Part shown: positions 1-7,310 of the stretch, piece by piece
How the letters are laid out: each line of letters opens with the position of its first letter
Position numbering within the stretch: the stretch's first letter is position 1
Translations under genes and position numbers: made by a program
Assembly (NCBI GenBank): GCA_009903855.1
Contig: WYEK01000094.1
Span: 1 to 15,336 of the forward strand
Direction of reading: 5' to 3'
Source of the DNA: Thermocrinis sp.
GTDB taxonomy: Bacteria; Aquificota; Aquificia; Aquificales; Aquificaceae
Length of the DNA: 15,336 nt
Notes under the pieces: model-generated
What the model saw: only the letters and a program-made list of their open reading frames with translations
What the model was told of the DNA's origin: nothing
The model's database searches: none

Positions 1-613
1 CTTCATAAAAAACCCTATACTCCTCCTCTGTTAGGGTGCAGTTGAAGTAATCCTCCGCACCTCCTTTGTTGTACCTTGAACCCCAAAAGCCCTTGGAGAA
101 ATCCACGCTGTCCGCCTCTACGATGGGAGAGATGGCATCGTAAAAGTAAAGGTATTCATAACCTACCAGCTCCTTTATATCCTCCGCAAGGGCTGGAGAG
201 GTCAAAGGACCGCTGGCAATCACTACTACCTCATCCCTTGGTACCTTTTTAACCTCTTCATAAAAGACCTTTATGTTGGGATGGTGGGTCAAAATTTCTG
301 TGATCCTTTGGGAGAACTTTTCTCTATCCACTGCGAGGGCGGTGCCTGCGGGTACATAGAACTCTTTGGCGGTCTTTATAATCAAAGAGTCAAGGATTAA
401 AAGCTCCTCCTTTAAAAGCCCCGCACCGGAGGTAAGCTCCATGCTACCAAAGGTGTTGCTACACACGAGCTCTGCAAAATTACCCGTTCTGTGTGCGGGC
501 GTCATCTGGTGAGGTCTCATTTCGTACAAATGCACCTCTATACCTCTATTTGCCAACTGCCAGGCACACTCACTACCAGCTAAACCTGCGCCTATGACTA
601 TAACTTTTTTCAT
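1..613 (-). CDS. trmFO: TrmFO, folate-dependent tRNA (uracil-54-C5)-methyltransferase (N-terminal part; runs off the left edge)
   Basis: Flavoprotein that uses methylenetetrahydrofolate and FAD to make ribothymidine at U54 of the tRNA T-loop, in the cytoplasm. About 204 codons are visible of the roughly 440 usual for the family; the C-terminal half lies outside the window. The protein opens with a dinucleotide-binding motif, GAGLAGSE (residues 8-15). This is followed by PAHRTGNFAELVCSN, whose Cys51 aligns with the N-terminal catalytic-region cysteine of TrmFO. Later family signatures include the ISPIVEA and FWGSRYNKGG segments and NCTLTEEEY near the left edge. The ATG at 613 is the natural start because the Rossmann strand begins immediately after it. 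There is no Shine-Dalgarno sequence; a TATAAT hexamer lies 8 nt upstream. The gene is divergent from tRNA-Val, itself a likely substrate. GidA/MnmG is the related family to exclude, and the HRTGN-ELVCSN region argues for TrmFO. Confidence 0.93.
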   Translation of the reverse strand, partial: MKKVIVIGAGLAGSECAWQLANRGIEVHLYEMRPHQMTPAHRTGNFAELVCSNTFGSMELTSGAGLLKEELLILDSLIIKTAKEFYVPAGTALAVDREKFSQRITEILTHHPNIKVFYEEVKKVPRDEVVVIASGPLTSPALAEDIKELVGYEYLYFYDAISPIVEADSVDFSKGFWGSRYNKGGAEDYFNCTLTEEEYRVFYE

Positions 614-621
614 TCTGTGTT

Positions 622-627
622 ATTATA
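622..627 (-). promoter_or_regulatory. -10 element of trmFO, placed for a leaderless start
   Basis: Perfect TATAAT on the minus strand, 8 nt before the trmFO ATG. No ribosome binding site lies between them. The surrounding AT-rich block (621-630) also reads as a -10-like hexamer on the plus strand (TATATT, 624-629) that could serve the divergent tRNA-Val, whose 5' end is at 647. No good -35 box is seen in either direction. Confidence 0.55.
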
Positions 628-646
628 TTAAGCATCAAGCTGGGAA

Positions 647-719
647 AGGCGCGTAGCTCAGATGGAAGAGCGCCGCCCTTACAAGGCGGAGGTCGGCGGT
701 TCGAGTCCGCCCGTGCCTA
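647..719 (+). tRNA. tRNA-Val, anticodon UAC
   Basis: A complete 73-nt cloverleaf can be folded by eye. The acceptor stem is 647-653 with 712-718 (one G-U pair) and the discriminator is A719. The D stem is GCTC/GAGC (656-659 with 668-671). The anticodon stem CCGCC/GGCGG (673-677 with 685-689) encloses the loop CTTACAA, giving anticodon TAC at 680-682. The variable loop is 690-694, and the T stem GGCGG/CCGCC encloses TTCGAGT. The 3' CCA is not encoded. The stems are GC-rich, as in thermophiles. Only 22 bp separate the 3' end from the next coding sequence, so the tRNA may be the first cistron of a transcript that also carries protein genes. Confidence 0.97.
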
Positions 720-728
720 TATAAAAAA

Positions 729-734
729 AGGAGG
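729..734 (+). promoter_or_regulatory. Strong ribosome binding site for the DUF2892-like gene
   Basis: AGGAGG, 7 nt before the ATG at 742. This fixes the start and contrasts with the SD-less first genes of other transcripts in the window. Confidence 0.85.
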
Positions 735-741
735 TTTTGCC

Positions 742-927
742 ATGGAAAAGAACCTTGCGGTCTGGGACAGGGCGGTAAGGGTAGTAATAGGGCTCATACT
801 TATTTACCTTGCCCTTACCAAGGGTGGCTTATGGTGGATCTTGGGTATAATAGGGCTGGTGCTTATAGGAACCGCAATAACGGGCTTTTGTCTTCTTTAC
901 AAGCTGGTGGGCTTCAGGACCGGTTGA
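742..927 (+). CDS. Small inner-membrane protein, DUF2892 (YgaP membrane domain)-like
   Basis: A 61-residue protein with a short charged N-terminus (MEKNLAVWDRAVRVVIG) and two hydrophobic helices (about residues 13-27 and 29-48). It ends in a GFCLLYKLVG motif. The pattern NxxxxDRxxRxxxG, two helices and a GFCxLYKLxG tail is characteristic of DUF2892, the membrane-anchoring domain found alone or fused to rhodanese in YgaP. The function of stand-alone DUF2892 proteins is unknown; a role in the cytoplasmic membrane is inferred from the helices. The gene has an excellent ribosome binding site. It follows tRNA-Val by 22 bp, and its TGA overlaps the TTG start of ruvX, so the two are probably translationally coupled. 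Confidence 0.8.
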   Translation: MEKNLAVWDRAVRVVIGLILIYLALTKGGLWWILGIIGLVLIGTAITGFCLLYKLVGFRTG

Positions 928-1319
928 AGGTTCTGGCTATAGATTGGGGTACAAAGAAAATAGGGCTCGCCTTAGGGGACACATCCCTAAAGCTGGCCAT
1001 CCCACTGAAACCTCTTGCCAACAGGGAGGGAGTTTATAGTTCCATCCTTTCCATAATCCAAGAGTATGGAGTAAACCTTGTCCTTTTGGGTCTTCCTCTA
1101 ACACCCAGCGGAAAGGAAGGGCAGAGGGCTTTGGAAGTTAGAAAGTTTGCAAAAGAGTTGGAGTCCATGCTTCCGGAGGGTGTATCCCTTGACTTTTGGG
1201 ACGAAAGATACACCACAGAAGAAGCCCTCAGGCTAGTGGAAGGCTCCCGTAAGAAAAAAGAACTGAAGGATTCACTTTCAGCTTATGTAATGCTCATTGA
1301 GTTTTTTGACAGTCTATGA
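924..1319 (+). CDS. ruvX: RuvX/YqgF, putative pre-16S rRNA nuclease / Holliday junction resolvase-like
   Basis: A 131-residue RNase H-fold protein. The first strand carries IDWGTKKIGLALG with acidic Asp7. The family's GLP motif appears as LLGLPLTPSGKEG, followed by DERYTT (Asp93-Glu94) and KDSLSAY with Asp116, giving the spaced acidic residues expected of YqgF. The family is reported to trim the 5' end of 16S rRNA and was first proposed as a Holliday junction resolvase. The chosen start is TTG at 924: family members begin one or two residues before the 'VLAIDWGT' strand, the TTG overlaps the preceding stop as TTGA, and AGGA (916-919) lies just upstream. An in-frame ATG at 831 would add 31 residues wholly inside the DUF2892 gene with no family similarity. 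The stop overlaps the next start as ATGA. ruvX next to mltG is a common bacterial arrangement. Confidence 0.9.
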   Translation: MKVLAIDWGTKKIGLALGDTSLKLAIPLKPLANREGVYSSILSIIQEYGVNLVLLGLPLTPSGKEGQRALEVRKFAKELESMLPEGVSLDFWDERYTTEEALRLVEGSRKKKELKDSLSAYVMLIEFFDSL

Positions 1320-2269
1320 TAAAGCTTTTGGCTGTTCTCGGTTTGATCTTTGTCTTTCTTGTCTATTCCTTTTTTCCTGTCAAGACCGAGAGGACGGTGG
1401 AGATTCCCTACGGGAAAACCAGCTTAGATATTGCCCTTTTGCTCTACAGGGAGGGTGTGATAAGGAGCCCTATATCTTTTATGGTTATCCATTCTTTAAT
1501 TAGGGGAAAGTTGGAGGCGGGAGAGTATGAGTTCAAGGGTTGGGTTTTCCCTTGGGACGCTTACCTAAAAATCCACCGAGGGCAAAGAAAGCTTTACAAA
1601 ATCACCGTACCGGAGGGCTTTGACCTGTACGATATTGCAAAACTTCTGGAGGAATACTCCATCTGCAAAAAGGAAGACTTTTTGAGAGTAGCAAATTCTC
1701 CAGAAACTGCCAAAAGATATGGGCTAAGAACCTACACCATGGAAGGTTTTCTGTTCCCAGATACTTACTACTTTTCAAAAAATACCCATCCCCTACAGGT
1801 GGTGGATGTTATGTTTAAAAACTTTCTCAAGAGGACAGAACACCTCAGGCGGAAGTTAGAAGAGAGAGGGCTAACCCTTGAGGAGTGGGTAATAATCGCC
1901 TCTATGGTGGAAAAGGAAACTGCGGTGCCAGAGGAGAGACCTATCATCGCATCGGTAATTCTAAACAGGATAAAGTTGGGAATGCCTCTTCAGATAGACC
2001 CTACCGTCATATACGCCCTAAAAAGAAGGGGAGAGTGGAAGGGTGTCTTAACCAGGAAACATTTGCAATTGGATGACCCTTATAACACCTATTACCACAA
2101 GGGACTTCCCCCATCCCCCATATGCAACCCAAGCCTTCAGTCCTTGGAGGCGGTTTTGAATCCCGCTGAAACTAACTACCTTTACTTTGTGTCCATGGGC
2201 AATGGCAGACATGCCTTTAGTTCCAATTACAGGGACCATTTGAAAAATATTGCAACATACAGAAGGTAG
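1316..2269 (+). CDS. mltG: MltG (YceG), endolytic murein transglycosylase
   Basis: A 317-residue membrane-anchored enzyme that cleaves nascent peptidoglycan strands and is thought to set glycan chain length. One N-terminal transmembrane helix (about residues 3-21) is followed by a periplasmic LysM-like region with VPEGFDLYDIAKLLE. The YceG catalytic domain then shows MEGFLFPDTYYF. Next come ASMVEKETAVPEERPIIASV, with EKET at 199-202 containing the conserved catalytic glutamate, and LQIDPTVIYAL, all diagnostic. The C-terminal GLPPSPICNPS and LYFVSMGNGRHAFS segments are also family hallmarks. Length is typical. Translation is probably coupled to ruvX through the ATGA overlap, since there is no Shine-Dalgarno sequence upstream. 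It is the last gene of the plus-strand tRNA-Val/DUF2892/ruvX/mltG cluster. Confidence 0.95.
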   Translation: MIKLLAVLGLIFVFLVYSFFPVKTERTVEIPYGKTSLDIALLLYREGVIRSPISFMVIHSLIRGKLEAGEYEFKGWVFPWDAYLKIHRGQRKLYKITVPEGFDLYDIAKLLEEYSICKKEDFLRVANSPETAKRYGLRTYTMEGFLFPDTYYFSKNTHPLQVVDVMFKNFLKRTEHLRRKLEERGLTLEEWVIIASMVEKETAVPEERPIIASVILNRIKLGMPLQIDPTVIYALKRRGEWKGVLTRKHLQLDDPYNTYYHKGLPPSPICNPSLQSLEAVLNPAETNYLYFVSMGNGRHAFSSNYRDHLKNIATYRR

Positions 2270-2273
2270 TTTA

Positions 2274-2279
2274 TATATT
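2274..2279 (+). promoter_or_regulatory. -10 element of moaE-ilvB, placed for a leaderless start
   Basis: TATATT, 8 nt before the moaE ATG, inside the 18-bp gap after mltG. A weak -35 candidate, TTGCAA (2250-2255), lies 18 bp further upstream. No ribosome binding site is present between the hexamer and the ATG. Confidence 0.55.
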
Positions 2280-2287
2280 TAACTTCT

Positions 2288-2701
2288 ATGGTTCCAAAAG
2301 TGTATTTAGGTGTGGAATGGTTGGGGGCGGAGCGTGTACTGTCCTCTTATCAGCCTCCGGAGGACTGTGGTGCCAGTGTGGTTTTCTTGGGCATAGCCCG
2401 GGAGGATGATGGGGTGCAAGAGCTTCATTACGAGGCATTCCCAGAGATGGCAATAAAGGTAATGGAGGAGATAAGGCAAGAGGCTTTAGCCAAGTTTCCC
2501 ATAAGGGAGGTTTTTATCCATCACCGACTGGGTGTGGTTAAGGTGGGCGAGCCCTCTTTCTTGGTGGTAGCCTACGGTGGGCACAGGGAAGAGACCTTTT
2601 CTGCCTGTAGGTATGTGGTAGATGAGGTAAAAAAGAGGGCGCCCATTTGGAAAAAAGAGGTCTATAAAGACGGTAAGGGAGAGTGGGTTTTGGGAGCCTA
2701 A
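2288..2701 (+). CDS. moaE: MoaE, molybdopterin synthase catalytic (large) subunit
   Basis: A 137-residue cytoplasmic protein that, with thiocarboxylated MoaD, inserts the dithiolene sulfurs into cyclic pyranopterin monophosphate to make molybdopterin. Family motifs are clear. They include the early GASVVFLGIAR strand, LHYEAFPEMA and IHHRLGVVKVGE. GGHREETFSAC (His99-Arg100) and RAPIWKKE (Lys122-Lys123) follow, supplying the basic active-site residues. The moaD partner is not in the window. The gene has no ribosome binding site and starts 8 nt after a -10-like hexamer, and ilvB follows after 19 bp. The pairing with an amino acid biosynthesis gene has no obvious biochemical logic, as is common in Aquificaceae operons. 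Its presence implies the organism makes molybdenum or tungsten enzymes. Confidence 0.93.
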   Translation: MVPKVYLGVEWLGAERVLSSYQPPEDCGASVVFLGIAREDDGVQELHYEAFPEMAIKVMEEIRQEALAKFPIREVFIHHRLGVVKVGEPSFLVVAYGGHREETFSACRYVVDEVKKRAPIWKKEVYKDGKGEWVLGA

Positions 2702-2708
2702 AAACTAT

Positions 2709-2713
2709 GGAGG
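2709..2713 (+). promoter_or_regulatory. Ribosome binding site of ilvB
   Basis: GGAGG, 7 nt before the ATG at 2721, in the moaE-ilvB gap. It supports the chosen ilvB start and is typical of the internal cistrons in this window. Confidence 0.8.
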
Positions 2714-2720
2714 TGGTCAT

Positions 2721-4475
2721 ATGCTAAGAAAGGGTGCAGACATCATTATAGAAACCCTAAAAAAAGAAGGGGTGGAGGTGATCTTTGGCATACCCGGTGG
2801 TGCCATAATGGAGGTATATGATGCCCTTTACAGGCATGGTGGAATAAAGCATATTTTGGCAAGGCACGAACAGGGTGCGGGGCATATGGCGGAAGGCTAC
2901 GCAAAGGCTACTGGAAAAGTGGGCGTTGCCATGGCAACCTCCGGACCTGGTGCTACTAACCTGGTAACTGCCATTGCGGATGCATACATGGATTCGGTGC
3001 CCGTGGTCTTCATCACCGGACAGGTTCCCACTCATTTGATAGGCAACGATGCCTTCCAAGAGGTGGACATAGTAGGAATTACCAGACCCATAACCAAGCA
3101 TAACTTCTTAGTAAAGCGTATTGAAGACCTTCCTCTCATAATAAGGCAGGCTTTCTACATAGCATCCACCGGAAGACCGGGACCTGTGCTCATAGACATT
3201 CCAAAGGACATAACCCAAAAGCTCTCAGATGTTTCCATTCCAACGGATGAGGAGGTTAGAGAATCCCTCCCCGGCTACAAGCCCCACGTGGAGGGCAACC
3301 CTCAGCAAATTAAAAAGGCTGCAAAGCTAATAATGTCTGCAAAAAGGCCAGTGTTGTATGTGGGCGGTGGAGCAGTCCAATCGGAGGCACAGAAGGAGCT
3401 GGTGGAGTTGGCGGAGCTTATGAAAATACCCGTTACCACCACCAATATGGGTAAGGGTGCCTTCCCAGAAGATCATCCATTGGCCCTGCATATGTTGGGA
3501 ATGCACGGCACCTACTATGCAAACATGGCGGTTTACAACTGCGACCTCTTGATAGCAGTGGGTGCCCGTTTTGACGACAGGGTTACAGGAAAGATAGAGG
3601 AGTTCGCACCTCAAGCCCAGATCATACACATAGACATAGACCCCGCATCCATATCCAAGAACATAACGGTGGATGTGCCCATAGTGGGAGATGTGAAAAT
3701 AGTCCTCAGAAAGCTCATAGAGGAACTGAAAAAGGAGGGTGCAAAGATCCTCTTCCCCAAAGAAAGACAGGAGTGGATAGAGCGCATAGAAAGTTGGAAA
3801 AGGAACTATCCCTTGAGGTACAGAAATTCTGACAGCGTTATAAAGCCTCAGTACGTGGTGGAGCAAATATGGGAAGCTACAAAGGGAGACGCCATAATTA
3901 CCGCAGGCGTGGGCCAACATCAAATGTGGGCGGCCATGTTCTATAAGTACAAATTCCCAAGGCAGTTTATAAACTCCGGAGGACTTGGAACAATGGGCTT
4001 TGGCTTACCCGCTGCCATTGGAGCAAAGATCGGAAGACCAGAAAAAGAGGTGTTTGTTATAGACGGGGATGGTTCTTTTGTTATGACGATGCAAGAGCTC
4101 ATCACCGCAGTGCAGTATAAGGTGCCCGTAAAGATCGCCATAATAAACAACGCCTACTTGGGAATGGTTCGTCAGTGGCAAGAGCTTTTCTACGACAGAA
4201 GGTACGCGGAGGTGGACCTGAGCGTTCAGCCGGACTTTGTAAAATTGGCGGAAGCCTGTGGTGCGGTGGGCTTCAGGGCAGAAAAACCAAAAGAGGTAAG
4301 GGAAATAATAGAGGAAGCACTGAAGATCCAAGACAAACCAGTAGTCCTTGACTTTGTGGTGGATCGGGAAGAAAACGTTCTTCCCATGGTGCCCGCGGGC
4401 AAATCTTACAGGGATATGATCCTAGAAGATGGCAAAAAGGCGGTGGAAGCAGAAACCATGTACCTGGTAGGTTAA
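2721..4475 (+). CDS. ilvB: Acetolactate synthase, large (catalytic) subunit
   Basis: A 584-residue thiamine diphosphate enzyme that condenses two pyruvates, or pyruvate and 2-oxobutyrate, in the first common step of valine, leucine and isoleucine synthesis. The N-terminal TPP-binding domain contains FGIPGGAIMEVYDAL and ARHEQGAGHMAEGYA with catalytic Glu50. It continues with MATSGPGATNLVTAIADAYM. A central FAD-binding domain follows (about residues 190-350, including VGARFDDRVTGK). The C-terminal domain has the GDG(449-451)...NN(476-477) TPP-Mg motif. Length matches the IlvB/IlvI family, and FAD-dependent acetolactate synthase fits better than pyruvate oxidase or glyoxylate carboligase. A regulatory subunit (ilvN) would be expected but is not adjacent; the next gene is pyrG. 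Confidence 0.95.
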   Translation: MLRKGADIIIETLKKEGVEVIFGIPGGAIMEVYDALYRHGGIKHILARHEQGAGHMAEGYAKATGKVGVAMATSGPGATNLVTAIADAYMDSVPVVFITGQVPTHLIGNDAFQEVDIVGITRPITKHNFLVKRIEDLPLIIRQAFYIASTGRPGPVLIDIPKDITQKLSDVSIPTDEEVRESLPGYKPHVEGNPQQIKKAAKLIMSAKRPVLYVGGGAVQSEAQKELVELAELMKIPVTTTNMGKGAFPEDHPLALHMLGMHGTYYANMAVYNCDLLIAVGARFDDRVTGKIEEFAPQAQIIHIDIDPASISKNITVDVPIVGDVKIVLRKLIEELKKEGAKILFPKERQEWIERIESWKRNYPLRYRNSDSVIKPQYVVEQIWEATKGDAIITAGVGQHQMWAAMFYKYKFPRQFINSGGLGTMGFGLPAAIGAKIGRPEKEVFVIDGDGSFVMTMQELITAVQYKVPVKIAIINNAYLGMVRQWQELFYDRRYAEVDLSVQPDFVKLAEACGAVGFRAEKPKEVREIIEEALKIQDKPVVLDFVVDREENVLPMVPAGKSYRDMILEDGKKAVEAETMYLVG

Positions 4476-4478
4476 AAT
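4473..4478 (+). promoter_or_regulatory. -10 element of pyrG; includes the ilvB stop codon
   Basis: TAAAAT, 9 nt before the pyrG GTG. Its first three bases are the TAA stop of ilvB. The 12-bp gap to pyrG contains no Shine-Dalgarno sequence; the bases right before the GTG are CCCTCC, the opposite of one. Confidence 0.45.
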
Positions 4479-4487
4479 ATTCCCTCC

Positions 4488-6122
4488 GTGGCAGGGTATA
4501 TATTCGTAACGGGTGGTGTCCTCTCTTCCTTAGGCAAAGGAGTATCCTCCGCCGCAATAGCTTCCCTCCTTGAGGAAATGGGCTACAGGGTCACCCTTCA
4601 GAAGCTGGACCCTTATCTAAACGTGGACCCTGGAACCATGAGCCCCTATCAGCACGGGGAGGTTTATGTGACGGAGGATGGTGCGGAAACGGACTTAGAC
4701 CTTGGGCATTATGAAAGGTTTACCAAAGCTCAGATGGGCAGAGAAAACAACATCACCTCTGGAAGGGTCTATTTCAACGTCCTCCAGAGGGAAAGAAAGG
4801 GAGATTACCTTGGTGCAACAGTTCAGGTAATACCCCACATAACCAACGAGATAAAAAGACTAATAAGGTCCATTGAGAAGGACCACGACTTTGTTATCGT
4901 AGAAGTTGGTGGAACTGTGGGAGATATAGAGAGCCTTCCCTTCTTAGAAGCCATCAGACAGCTTGGAATGGAGCTTGGAAAGGAAAACTGCGTCTACGTA
5001 CACGTAACCTACGTTCCCTACGTAAAAAGCGTGGGAGAGCTTAAGACTAAACCCACCCAACACTCAGTTAAAGAGCTGAGGGCAATAGGCATTCAGCCCG
5101 ACGTTTTAATATGCCGGTCTGAGTGTGAGATACCAAAGGAGGTAAAGGAAAAGATTTCTCTTTTTACAAACGTTAGCCCTTCGGCGGTAATATCCGCCCA
5201 CGATGTGGAGACCATTTATGAAGTGCCTCTGCTTTTCAAAAAACAGGGACTACATCTTTGGCTTGCCAAAAGGTTTAACTTAGAACCCAAGGACGGTGAA
5301 GGAAAGTGGGAAAAGATCGTCAGCATAATAAAGAACGCAAAAGAGGAAGTAAAGGTAGCCCTCGTGGGCAAATATGTTAGCCTAAGGGATGCATACAAAA
5401 GCGTGGTGGAGGCACTTACTCACGGAAGCATTGCCAACCATGTTAAATTGAACATCCTTTGGGTCAATTCGGAGAACGTTGAAGAGGAACTTTTACACGA
5501 AGCGGACGGCATACTGGTGCCAGGGGGCTTTGGAGAAAGAGGTATAGAGGGCAAAATTAAAGCCATCAACTACGGAAGGCTCAGCAAAAAGCCCACCTTT
5601 GGTATATGCCTTGGTATGCAACTTATGTGTGTGGAATTTGCAAGGAATGTTTTGAACCTCAAAGGTGCCAACTCTACCGAGTTTGACCCTAACACGCCCC
5701 ATCCGGTTATTGACATAATGGAGGAACAAAAGCAGATAGAAGAGCTTGGGGGCACCATGCGTTTGGGAGCATACCCGTGCGTGTTAAAGGAAGGGACAAA
5801 GGTCAGGGAAATTTACAAAAAGGAGGTAATATACGAGAGGCACAGGCACAGGTATGAATTCAACAACGCCTACAGAGAACTCTTTGAAAGGAATGGCTTT
5901 GTTATTTCTGGACTTTCTCCCGATGGCAGGTTGGTGGAGGTAGTAGAGCTAAAGGACCATCCTTGGTTCATAGGTTGTCAGTTTCATCCCGAGTTCAAGA
6001 GCAAACCCTTTGACCCGCACCCTCTGTTTGTATCCTTCATAAAAGCCTGCATTGATGCAAAGCTTCAGAGAACCACCGACACAATAGCTCCTACATCCTT
6101 AAAACCTTCATCCTCTATATGA
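4488..6122 (+). CDS. pyrG: CTP synthase (glutamine-hydrolysing)
   Basis: A 544-residue cytoplasmic enzyme that aminates UTP to CTP using ATP and glutamine. The N-terminal amidoligase domain starts with IFVTGGVLSSLGKG (residues 5-18, the ATP/UTP-binding loop). It contains DPYLNVDPGTMSPYQHGEV and VEVGGTVGDIES. The C-terminal class I glutaminase domain has GICLGMQ with nucleophile Cys374, and QFHPEF with His500 and Glu502 completing the triad. Length is normal. Translation starts at GTG 4488: family proteins begin two or three residues before 'YIFVTGG', and there is no upstream alternative. No ribosome binding site is seen. The last 19 codons (low-complexity Thr/Ser/Pro tail) overlap the 3' end of the convergent mtaB gene by 58 bp. 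Confidence 0.96.
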   Translation: MAGYIFVTGGVLSSLGKGVSSAAIASLLEEMGYRVTLQKLDPYLNVDPGTMSPYQHGEVYVTEDGAETDLDLGHYERFTKAQMGRENNITSGRVYFNVLQRERKGDYLGATVQVIPHITNEIKRLIRSIEKDHDFVIVEVGGTVGDIESLPFLEAIRQLGMELGKENCVYVHVTYVPYVKSVGELKTKPTQHSVKELRAIGIQPDVLICRSECEIPKEVKEKISLFTNVSPSAVISAHDVETIYEVPLLFKKQGLHLWLAKRFNLEPKDGEGKWEKIVSIIKNAKEEVKVALVGKYVSLRDAYKSVVEALTHGSIANHVKLNILWVNSENVEEELLHEADGILVPGGFGERGIEGKIKAINYGRLSKKPTFGICLGMQLMCVEFARNVLNLKGANSTEFDPNTPHPVIDIMEEQKQIEELGGTMRLGAYPCVLKEGTKVREIYKKEVIYERHRHRYEFNNAYRELFERNGFVISGLSPDGRLVEVVELKDHPWFIGCQFHPEFKSKPFDPHPLFVSFIKACIDAKLQRTTDTIAPTSLKPSSSI

Positions 6123-7291
6123 ATATAGTTTTCTGTAAGTGCCCTTCCTTCCTCCAAGATTATAGCCCTAAGGGTCTTCCCTTTCATTGAAGCTTTAAAG
6201 TCTTCTCTCTTTTTTTGATCCAAAGCTTTAAGCAGTCCAACCCTCTCTTTCTTTACCTTTTCTTCCACCTTTGGGAACATCTTGCTCGCCTTGGTATGAG
6301 GTCTGTCCGAATAGCTAAAAACGTGAAGGTATGCAAAGGGTAGGTTTTGGACGAGTTTGTAGGTTTCCTCAAAATCCTCCTCCGTTTCTGTGGGAAAGCC
6401 AACTATAATGTCTGTGCCTATGGCGGATATGGGTCTCCTTTGGACTATAGTTTCCACAAGTTTTGTGTAGTCCTCCACTGTGTAGTCCCTCTCCATAAGC
6501 CTCAGGATCCTGTTGGAACCACTTTGAAGGGAAAGGTGAAAGTGGGGGGCGATCCTTTCTTCTTGTGTGATTAGGTCCAAAAGCTTTTGGTCTATCTCGG
6601 ACGGATAGAGGGAAGAGAGCCTAAAGAGTTCTATGTCCTTTATGCGTAGCAGTTCCAAGAGCAGTTGATAGAGGTTTGTGTTTAGGTCCCATCCGTATTG
6701 GGTTAGCTGGGTACCCGTAAGGACGATCTCTTTAAAGCCCCTTTCTGCCAAGCCCTTTACTTGCTCAAGGACCTTTTCCATTGGCACGCTACGGAGCTTG
6801 CCCCTTGCATAAGGGATCACACAGAAGGTGCAAAAGTTATTACATCCTTCCTGAACCTTGAGAAAGGGTCTTACCCTCTCAAAAAAAACCACCAGGTCAA
6901 AGTTTTTAACTTGGCTATCTTTGAAGATGTTATCCACAAAGACCCTTTCACCTCTGTCCTGAAGGTAATCTTCAAGGATCTCCACGAGCCGGTCCTTGTG
7001 GGAATTTCCCACCACCAAATCCACCTCCTTTAGCCTTGCCAGTGCCTGTGGGTTTGTCTGGGCATAACATCCCGTAGCCACCACTATAGCCTTTGGGTTT
7101 TCCCTTTTTGCCCTGTATATAAACTGTCGGGAGGACCTGTCCGCCTCAGAGGTCACAGTGCAGGTGTTTATTATGTATATGTCTGCTTGTTCTTGAACCC
7201 TTGTGTAGCCCTTCTCTGTTAATTTCTGGGCTAAAAGCTCACCGTCAAAGTAGTTGCTCCTGCATCCGAGGTTAATGACAGAAAACTTCAT
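6065..7291 (-). CDS. mtaB: MtaB-type tRNA methylthiotransferase (radical SAM)
   Basis: A 408-residue iron-sulfur enzyme predicted to add a methylthio group to N6-threonylcarbamoyladenosine at tRNA position 37. The N-terminal UPF0004 domain carries the three cluster cysteines Cys10 (INLGCRSN), Cys44 (INTCTVT) and Cys75 (VATGCYAQ). The radical SAM motif CNNFCTFC is at Cys150, Cys154 and Cys157. Later motifs include FRLSSLYPSEI, HLSLQSGS and TDIIVGFPTETEEDF. A short TRAM-like tail ends the protein. The 'LGCRSN' and 'RGKLRSVP' forms favour MtaB over MiaB or RimO. ATG 7291 is preferred, since 'MKFSVINLGC' matches the family. An in-frame ATG at 7312 would add seven residues and reach into yebC. No Shine-Dalgarno sequence is visible. 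The 3' end overlaps pyrG. Confidence 0.9.
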   Translation of the reverse strand: MKFSVINLGCRSNYFDGELLAQKLTEKGYTRVQEQADIYIINTCTVTSEADRSSRQFIYRAKRENPKAIVVATGCYAQTNPQALARLKEVDLVVGNSHKDRLVEILEDYLQDRGERVFVDNIFKDSQVKNFDLVVFFERVRPFLKVQEGCNNFCTFCVIPYARGKLRSVPMEKVLEQVKGLAERGFKEIVLTGTQLTQYGWDLNTNLYQLLLELLRIKDIELFRLSSLYPSEIDQKLLDLITQEERIAPHFHLSLQSGSNRILRLMERDYTVEDYTKLVETIVQRRPISAIGTDIIVGFPTETEEDFEETYKLVQNLPFAYLHVFSYSDRPHTKASKMFPKVEEKVKKERVGLLKALDQKKREDFKASMKGKTLRAIILEEGRALTENYIHIEDEGFKDVGAIVSVVL

Positions 7292-7303
7292 AGGGATTAA
7301 AAT
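7275..7303 (+). promoter_or_regulatory. Promoter of yebC (-35 ATGACA, -10 TAAAAT), placed for a leaderless start
   Basis: ATGACA at 7275-7280 (5 of 6 matches to TTGACA) is followed, after exactly 17 bp, by TAAAAT at 7298-7303. The yebC ATG is 7 nt further on. The -35 lies within the first codons of divergent mtaB. This is one of the best full promoters in the window. Confidence 0.65.
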
Positions 7304-7306
7304 ATA
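7301..7306 (-). promoter_or_regulatory. -10 element of mtaB, overlapping the yebC -10
   Basis: TATATT on the minus strand, 9 nt before the mtaB ATG. A weak -35, ATGACT (7323-7328), lies 16 bp upstream inside the yebC coding region. The hexamer shares three base pairs with the yebC -10 on the other strand. Confidence 0.5.
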
Positions 7307-7310
7307 AACC

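Noticed and set aside
831..923. N-terminal extension of ruvX to the in-frame ATG at 831
   Set aside because: The extra 31 residues are the DUF2892-like gene read in another frame. RuvX proteins begin at the 'VLAIDWGT' strand, and the TTG at 924 overlaps the preceding stop.
2702..2720. Attenuator or T-box/riboswitch leader before ilvB
   Set aside because: The gap from moaE is only 19 bp and holds just the ribosome binding site. No leader peptide or folded leader can fit, though regulation upstream of moaE cannot be excluded.
3327..3923. 198-codon open frame on the minus strand opposite ilvB
   Set aside because: Antisense to a well-conserved acetolactate synthase; the translation has no motif and an odd composition rich in Cys, His and Tyr.
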